Below, piece by piece: positions 30,795-35,117 of a DNA stretch of 35,117 nucleotides (positions are counted from its first letter, which is position 1; each line of letters starts with the position of its first letter). Source of the stretch: a virus; the IMG/VR virus record IMGVR_UViG_3300006810_000164, positions 1-35,117 of that record. The stretch is one strand, 5' to 3'. The notes under the pieces were generated by a model, which was not told the origin of the DNA, searched no databases, and saw only the letters and a list, made by a program, of their open reading frames with translations. Position numbers and translations under genes: made by a program.

Positions 30795-32861
30795 ATGGCA
30801 ATGACAAACTATGCTTATGTTTTAGTTGAATCAAATAGGCAAAAATCAATACAGAGCAGAAGGTGGTTAAAACATAATCCAGGGTTAATACAAGAAAGCT
30901 ATGATGCTATAACATTTGAATCGATTAATTTTGAAAATTTTTATAAAAGAAATAAGATCATTATTGATGAAGCACACAATCAAATATTAGAACACTACGG
31001 TTTTTCAAACAGTGATATTGAATATCTTAGAGAAAACTGGCTAAAAGACTTAGCTATTGATATTGGTATTGGTGCAGGTTCTATGATACCTGGTATCGGA
31101 TCTGCAATTGCTACTGGTGGTGTTTTTTATTATCTTAATAGAGCATTAAACGCAAATCAAAGAGGAGAAATGTTTACAGCCTTTATGGAAGTATTTAGTG
31201 CAATCATGACCAGCGCATCAGTAGTTCCGGCTATAGGAACAGCTTTGACTGCTATTGGAAAAGGACTAATGGCACCTGTCAAAGGATTTCTAGGTCTATT
31301 TAAAGGTGGTGGAAAAATTGCAACTGCTTTTGCTAAGATATTTTCTTGGTTTGGAAAAGGAGCACCTGCAGCAGAAAAAGCAGTCGCTGAAGAAGCAGCA
31401 GTAGTTGTATCATCAGCTGCTAAAGAAGCATCAGCAATTGGGAAAGGCCTAGAAAAACTAGAAGGCCCGCTTGAAACCCTAGCAAAATCGCTTAAAGATA
31501 CAAACTCAGTTTGGTATAAAATAGCAGATAAAATTCCAGGTGGAAAGAAAACACTTGAGTTATTAGCTAAAGGTGTAGAAAGTATTAGAAGTATTGGAAG
31601 CTTAATAACAAAACTAGGAAAAGCAGAAGGAGATGAAGCACTTGCAGCTGTTGCCGGGAGTATTGATGAAGTTGCTGAAGTAGGTGGAGCTATAGGTAAT
31701 GAAGCACTTAAGGCGGAAGCAACAGCCTTAAAGGCAGAAAAAGCAGCTTTGCAGCGGGAATTATCAGCAACTGCAAAAGAGGCACGTGCAGCATCTAAGG
31801 CAGCAAAAACTAGTAGAGAAGCTGCTGCAGCAACCGATGCACTTGATGCAGCAGCCGATGCAGCTAGACTAGAATTAAGATCTGGGTTTAAAGAAGTTGA
31901 AAGAGCTATGAAAGCAGGAGAATATGTAGATCCTAAACTTGTCAATCAAATTTCCGATGCAACTTTGGCCAAAGCTGACGACATTGCAAGAGAAGCCGCT
32001 GAAGTACTGCCAGATGCATTTAAAAATATGAGTCCCGATGAAATAGCAAACGCATTTTTTAAGGATGGTTCCCAGATAAGCTCATTTAAATCTCAGCTTA
32101 AAAAAGCAGGAATGCTTTCTGATGACTTAGCAAGACTAACAGGGGATGAATTTGCAATAGAATTTGCAAAACAATTCAAAAACGGCCCAGTGGAAATTGC
32201 AGACATTGTAAAGACAGCATCTGGAGTAGTGTCTGTACACGTAAGAGGCGCTAATGGTGCAATATTAAAAGCAACCCCTATGAATATATTTAACATGTTT
32301 GGCCCAGAAGAAGGATTCAAAGCATGTATGAAAATATTTGAAGGAGGAATTGAGTCAGCAACAGCTGAAGCTCTAAGAGTTGCAACTAAAGAAATGACAG
32401 AAGCAGCAACAGAAGCAGCCGCAAAAAGAGGCGTTGCAACAAATATTGCTAAGAAAATAAAATTGATAAATTCACAACTTGACGATATCATTCCTAGGAT
32501 AGTTACAGAAACAATGGAAGAAGTTGCTGAATCCGGTGCAAGAGAAGTAGGGGAAGAAGTTGCAGAAGAAGCTATAAAAAATACTCCGGGATTGCTTAAG
32601 GCAATGCTGAAAGGCGTTCAAAAAAGAGCATACGATCGTTTGGCTGTTTATTTAATTAAAGCTTTAGAAATGGATGATGTTGAAAAGAGACAGGCGACTT
32701 ACGGAACAAGAGATGATGGAAGAATGACTAGTGACGAAAGAAGTGATGCTCAAGGATTAAATGAATATTTTGAAATGAGACAATTGAATAATTTAATTAG
32801 AGAGTCAAGAAGAAGATCTAGAATAATTAAGGGTCAAAAATTATCTAGATTGATCCATTAA
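30795..32861 (+). CDS. Large Ala-rich protein, internal virion/pre-toxin-like candidate
   Basis: 688 residues with no firm family. N-terminal YVLVE/S fits the prohead protease site. Residues about 75-190 hold a glycine-rich hydrophobic region (LAIDIGIGAGSMIPGIGSAI, then IMTSASVVPAIGTALTAIG and MAPVKGFLGLFKGGGKI): the doubled IPGIG / VPAIG pattern recalls pre-toxin and membrane-active segments in phage and polymorphic toxin proteins (from memory). About 190-560 is Ala/Glu/Lys-rich with coiled coils. The C-terminus reads RQLNNLIRESRRRSR, so an L-x-x-L-I-R-E/S leader-like motif sits at the end, rather than the start. GAGGTG precedes the ATG. It may be a head-internal protein that helps DNA cross the membrane; this is inference. 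The long minus-strand frames opposite it are composition shadows. Confidence 0.7.
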   Translation: MAMTNYAYVLVESNRQKSIQSRRWLKHNPGLIQESYDAITFESINFENFYKRNKIIIDEAHNQILEHYGFSNSDIEYLRENWLKDLAIDIGIGAGSMIPGIGSAIATGGVFYYLNRALNANQRGEMFTAFMEVFSAIMTSASVVPAIGTALTAIGKGLMAPVKGFLGLFKGGGKIATAFAKIFSWFGKGAPAAEKAVAEEAAVVVSSAAKEASAIGKGLEKLEGPLETLAKSLKDTNSVWYKIADKIPGGKKTLELLAKGVESIRSIGSLITKLGKAEGDEALAAVAGSIDEVAEVGGAIGNEALKAEATALKAEKAALQRELSATAKEARAASKAAKTSREAAAATDALDAAADAARLELRSGFKEVERAMKAGEYVDPKLVNQISDATLAKADDIAREAAEVLPDAFKNMSPDEIANAFFKDGSQISSFKSQLKKAGMLSDDLARLTGDEFAIEFAKQFKNGPVEIADIVKTASGVVSVHVRGANGAILKATPMNIFNMFGPEEGFKACMKIFEGGIESATAEALRVATKEMTEAATEAAAKRGVATNIAKKIKLINSQLDDIIPRIVTETMEEVAESGAREVGEEVAEEAIKNTPGLLKAMLKGVQKRAYDRLAVYLIKALEMDDVEKRQATYGTRDDGRMTSDERSDAQGLNEYFEMRQLNNLIRESRRRSRIIKGQKLSRLIH

Positions 32862-32864
32862 TTA

Positions 32865-32893
32865 TTGAAAATATCGAACGTTTGATATATACT
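32865..32893 (+). promoter_or_regulatory. Sigma70 promoter for uvsX
   Basis: TTGAAA (32865-32870), a 17-base spacer and TATACT (32888-32893), 25 bases before the uvsX ATG. This is the best host-type promoter in the window and suggests early or middle expression of the recombination/replication genes. Confidence 0.8.
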
Positions 32894-32917
32894 CTTAATA
32901 ACAAGAAAGGAGTGTAT

Positions 32918-34081
32918 ATGACAAATAAAGATGATTTTACTTCACAATTAATTAAGTCTCTAAATAAGGACTATAAAACAAAAGTAGCTTATAATTTGGC
33001 TGAAGATGAAAGCCCAACGCAAGTAAAAAGATGGGTTAGCACAGGTTCTAAACTCTTAGATTATATTTGTGCAAATCAAGAAAACGGAGGGTTTCCTGAG
33101 GGTAGAATTGTTGAAATGTTTGGTCCACCGTCTATTGGTAAGTCACATATCGCAACACAGATTGCAAGAAGTACCCAAAAAATGGGTGGTATTGTTGTAT
33201 ATATTGATACAGAAAACGCAACGAGTATTGAGAATCTAGGAAATTTAGGTGTAGACGTGTCCCAAAGATTTGTATATGTAGATACACATTGCACTGAAGA
33301 AGTTCTAGATCTTGCAGAAAAAACTATTCTTAAAGCAAAAGCATTAGATAAAGATGTACCCGTTACGATCATTTGGGATAGTGTGGCAGCATCATCACCA
33401 AAAGCCGAGCTCTTAGGAGACTATGATAAAGAAAGTATTGGATTGCAAGCACGAGCAATTTCAAAAGGAATGAGAAAAATTACTGGCGTAATTGGACAAA
33501 CAAATAGTTTACTAGTTTGTTTAAATCAAATTAGAACAAAAGTAGGAGTTATGTATGGAGATCCTGATACTACACCCGGAGGTAAGGCAATACCTTTTCA
33601 CTCATCTATACGAATCAAATTGGGAGCAGGACAACAAATCAAAGAAGGCGACGATGTTATCGGTATTAATGTCTGGGCTAAGACAGTTAAAAATAAAGTT
33701 GCACCGCCATTTAGGAAAGTAGCATTTCAAATTCACTTTGGAAAAGGCATTGTTGAGCACGAGGAAACATTTGACTTGTTAAGAAAACACGGCATGGTAA
33801 ACTGTGGTGATCGATCCTATCAGATATCTGGGACAGGTGGTTGGAAAAATATTGAAATGTTTGACGAAACTGGTACTTTGATTGAGTCCAAAAAGTTTAG
33901 AAAAACAGAATTTAATGAAATTATGACAGATAATTTTTGGGGCCCTGTTGTTGATATTATTTTAAAAGATGCGATGGTTAAAAAAATGGGAACTAGTGAA
34001 GGTGTAGAAATAGACTCTGACTCTTATGAAGAAATTAGATCACTTAATGATATGTTAGACTTTGAAGAGAGTGATATTTGA
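32918..34081 (+). CDS. uvsX: UvsX, RecA-like recombinase
   Basis: 387 residues from the ATG at 32918 (T4: 391). This start is chosen over a TTG 36 bases upstream because AAGGAG lies 7 bases before it and the TTG lies within the promoter. Walker A is GPPSIGKS (69-76), the catalytic Glu is in DTEN (E99), Walker B is VTIIWD (D154), and the DNA-contact loop region has LNQIRTKVG followed by DTTPGGKAIPFHSS. It coats ssDNA (with gp32 displaced by UvsY in T4) and drives strand invasion for recombination-dependent replication. The acidic C-terminus (DFEESDI) is usual for the family. Its stop overlaps the next start (TGATG). Confidence 0.93.
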   Translation: MTNKDDFTSQLIKSLNKDYKTKVAYNLAEDESPTQVKRWVSTGSKLLDYICANQENGGFPEGRIVEMFGPPSIGKSHIATQIARSTQKMGGIVVYIDTENATSIENLGNLGVDVSQRFVYVDTHCTEEVLDLAEKTILKAKALDKDVPVTIIWDSVAASSPKAELLGDYDKESIGLQARAISKGMRKITGVIGQTNSLLVCLNQIRTKVGVMYGDPDTTPGGKAIPFHSSIRIKLGAGQQIKEGDDVIGINVWAKTVKNKVAPPFRKVAFQIHFGKGIVEHEETFDLLRKHGMVNCGDRSYQISGTGGWKNIEMFDETGTLIESKKFRKTEFNEIMTDNFWGPVVDIILKDAMVKKMGTSEGVEIDSDSYEEIRSLNDMLDFEESDI

Positions 34082-35058
34082 TGGTTAAAGATAGAGTACT
34101 TATTTTTGATGCACTTAATGTTTTTATGAGACATTATATGGCGCATCCAGCAATGTCAGATAATGGTGAACAAATAGGTGGAATTGTGGGGTTTTATTAT
34201 AATTTAGTTAATTTAATTGAAAAATGTAAACCAGAGTCTGTCATTGTTGTATGGGAGGGCGGAGGATCAAAAAGAAAGCGAGACATATATCCAGACTACA
34301 AAAAAGGTAGTAGACCTGCAAAAATGAATAGGTACTACGATAATGATGAAATACCTGACAGCATTGCAAATAGAAATTTTCAAATCAAAAATCTAGTAGG
34401 AATATTATCTAATCTACCAATTTGTCAAGTCTATATTGAAGATGCAGAAGCCGATGATGCGATAGGTTATATTTGCAAGTACAAACTATCAAACAAAAAT
34501 AAAGTAATAGTCTCCGGAGACCATGATTTCTATCAACTAGTCGACGATAATTGTATTATCTATTCTCCTAACTCTAAGTCTTTTGTCGATAAAAAGACCG
34601 TAATTAAAAAATACGGAATACATCCGAACAACTTTTGCCTTGCCAAATCAATGGTAGGCGATAAATCAGATAATATACCAGGGGTACCCGGTCTAGGATT
34701 TAAAACGCTAGCTAAAGAGTACGGATCGATACTTTTAAAGGAAGATTTTGATAATAACACTTTACAACTATTCATTGATAACGACGTTAAACACAGTGAT
34801 AATCCAAAGAAAAAGCTATATAAAACCATTAAAGACAGTGAAAAGTTAATAGAACGTAATGTGAAGTTGGTCAGATTGGATGTAGATAACCTAGTACATA
34901 TGCAAACTAAAAGAATTGATGAAAGTATTGAAAATTTTAAGCCGACATGGAATAATATAAACGCAATTAAATACCTTAAAGAGAATAATATAAAAAATAT
35001 AGACATACTACAACATGGCTATTTATTTAAAACTTTAACCCAAGGAAAAATAATATAA
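34081..35058 (+). CDS. rnh: 5'-3' exonuclease / RNase H, FEN family
   Basis: 325 residues (T4 Rnh: 305), starting at the ATG in TGATG. The acidic metal-binding clusters are all seen: FDALN (D10), EADDAIGY (123-130), SGDHDFYQLV (D147, D149), and GDKSDNIPGVPGLG (193-206), the last leading into the helix-hairpin-helix (KTLAKEYGS). The basic arch segment is KRKRDIYPDYKKGSR. In T4 it removes RNA primers during lagging-strand synthesis, together with gp32. Because a Pol I-type polymerase core is also encoded, the pair may do the job of a Pol I split into two proteins. It is coupled to uvsX and to the gene that follows. Confidence 0.9.
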   Translation: MVKDRVLIFDALNVFMRHYMAHPAMSDNGEQIGGIVGFYYNLVNLIEKCKPESVIVVWEGGGSKRKRDIYPDYKKGSRPAKMNRYYDNDEIPDSIANRNFQIKNLVGILSNLPICQVYIEDAEADDAIGYICKYKLSNKNKVIVSGDHDFYQLVDDNCIIYSPNSKSFVDKKTVIKKYGIHPNNFCLAKSMVGDKSDNIPGVPGLGFKTLAKEYGSILLKEDFDNNTLQLFIDNDVKHSDNPKKKLYKTIKDSEKLIERNVKLVRLDVDNLVHMQTKRIDESIENFKPTWNNINAIKYLKENNIKNIDILQHGYLFKTLTQGKII

Positions 35059-35117
35059 TGAATGCAATGGCAAACAATAACTACTTTTCTAAATACGGCA
35101 AAGATTTTCAAGAAAAG
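35058..35117 (+). CDS. gp41: Replicative DNA helicase gp41-like (partial, runs off the window)
   Basis: The ATG at 35058 overlaps the previous TAA (TAATG), and only 20 codons are in the window. NNNYFSKYGKDFQEK resembles the start of DnaB-type gp41 helicases of T4-like phages, which often begin with a (F/Y)-x-x-Y-G-x-x-F-Q-x-K segment. The order uvsX, rnh, 41 is reasonable for a T4-like replication block. The short piece makes this a tentative call. Confidence 0.5.
   Translation, partial: MNAMANNNYFSKYGKDFQEK

Noticed and set aside
31157-31945. 262-codon open frame on the minus strand opposite the Ala-rich protein, and 132 codons at 32093-32491
   Set aside because: Ser/Ala/Leu-rich mirror of a GCA/GCT/GAA-rich coding strand, with no ribosome site. 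The plus-strand gene has a promoter and ribosome site.
32882-32917. Twelve-residue N-terminal extension of UvsX from TTG
   Set aside because: The TTG lies within the promoter -10 region, upstream of the ribosome site for the ATG at 32918.
34560-35006. 148-codon minus-strand open frame opposite the 5' nuclease
   Set aside because: Composition shadow of a gene with all its catalytic motifs on the plus strand.
1-35117. tRNA genes, CRISPR arrays, IS elements, integrase
   Set aside because: I looked for clover-leaf ends, repeat-spacer periodicity, transposase motifs and tyrosine/serine recombinase motifs by eye and saw none.

Overview
This window is part of the genome of an AT-rich, T4-type contractile-tailed phage (myovirus). 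The evidence is a collinear run of T4-like neck, tail and baseplate genes, followed by T4-like DNA metabolism genes: a gp32-type ssDNA-binding protein, UvsX, an RNase H/5' nuclease and the start of a probable gp41 helicase. One exact T4 late promoter box (TATAAATA) lies before the neck genes and another, on the minus strand, before a minus-strand gene. Most genes have a strong AAGGAG-type ribosome binding site. Two sigma70-like promoters are also clear. I see no integrase, tRNA, IS element or CRISPR array. The host cannot be read from the sequence. A marine Gram-negative host is my guess from protein style only.

Layout. (1) Positions 1-7080 are an accessory block of mostly unrecognised proteins. 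Five of them begin with a short basic/hydrophobic leader (MKI-x-(K/R)-x-x-LR-x-(I/M)I-x-E and variants) that ends in a (L/I)-x-E site like the one cut by the T4 prohead protease gp21. This resembles the T4 capsid targeting sequence. The block also holds a secreted protein, a membrane HExxH protein on the minus strand, a 44-residue membrane protein, and one leader-bearing gene broken by an in-frame TGA. (2) Positions 7134-16854 hold neck proteins gp13, gp14 and gp15, two tandem tail sheath genes (the first with a one-base frame disruption) and the gp19 tail tube. (3) Positions 16940-27409 hold the tail/baseplate assembly genes: a PF12322-type zinc-ribbon protein, a small ORF that may be expressed by frameshifting, a tape measure, two very large baseplate/hub proteins and a gp53-like wedge protein. 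(4) Positions 27451-35117 hold a minimal family A DNA polymerase, a second GNAT-like protein, gp32, a large Ala-rich internal-protein candidate, UvsX, the 5' nuclease and the partial helicase.

How it fits together. Regions 2 and 3 build the contractile tail. Region 4 supplies replication and recombination functions, with promoters of a more host-like kind. The leader-bearing proteins are best explained, as inference, as cargo packaged in the head and delivered with the DNA. Two homologous GNAT-like proteins, one with the leader and one with an internal copy of the cleavage motif, are candidates for injected host-modifying enzymes. The most unusual items are this cargo set, the 353-residue polymerase that mixes DNA-polymerase and T7-RNA-polymerase-like motif residues, the possible frameshift before the tape measure, and the doubled sheath gene. 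Three reading-frame disruptions (positions about 6502, 11030 and 17725) could each be biology or an assembly error, and should be checked against reads.
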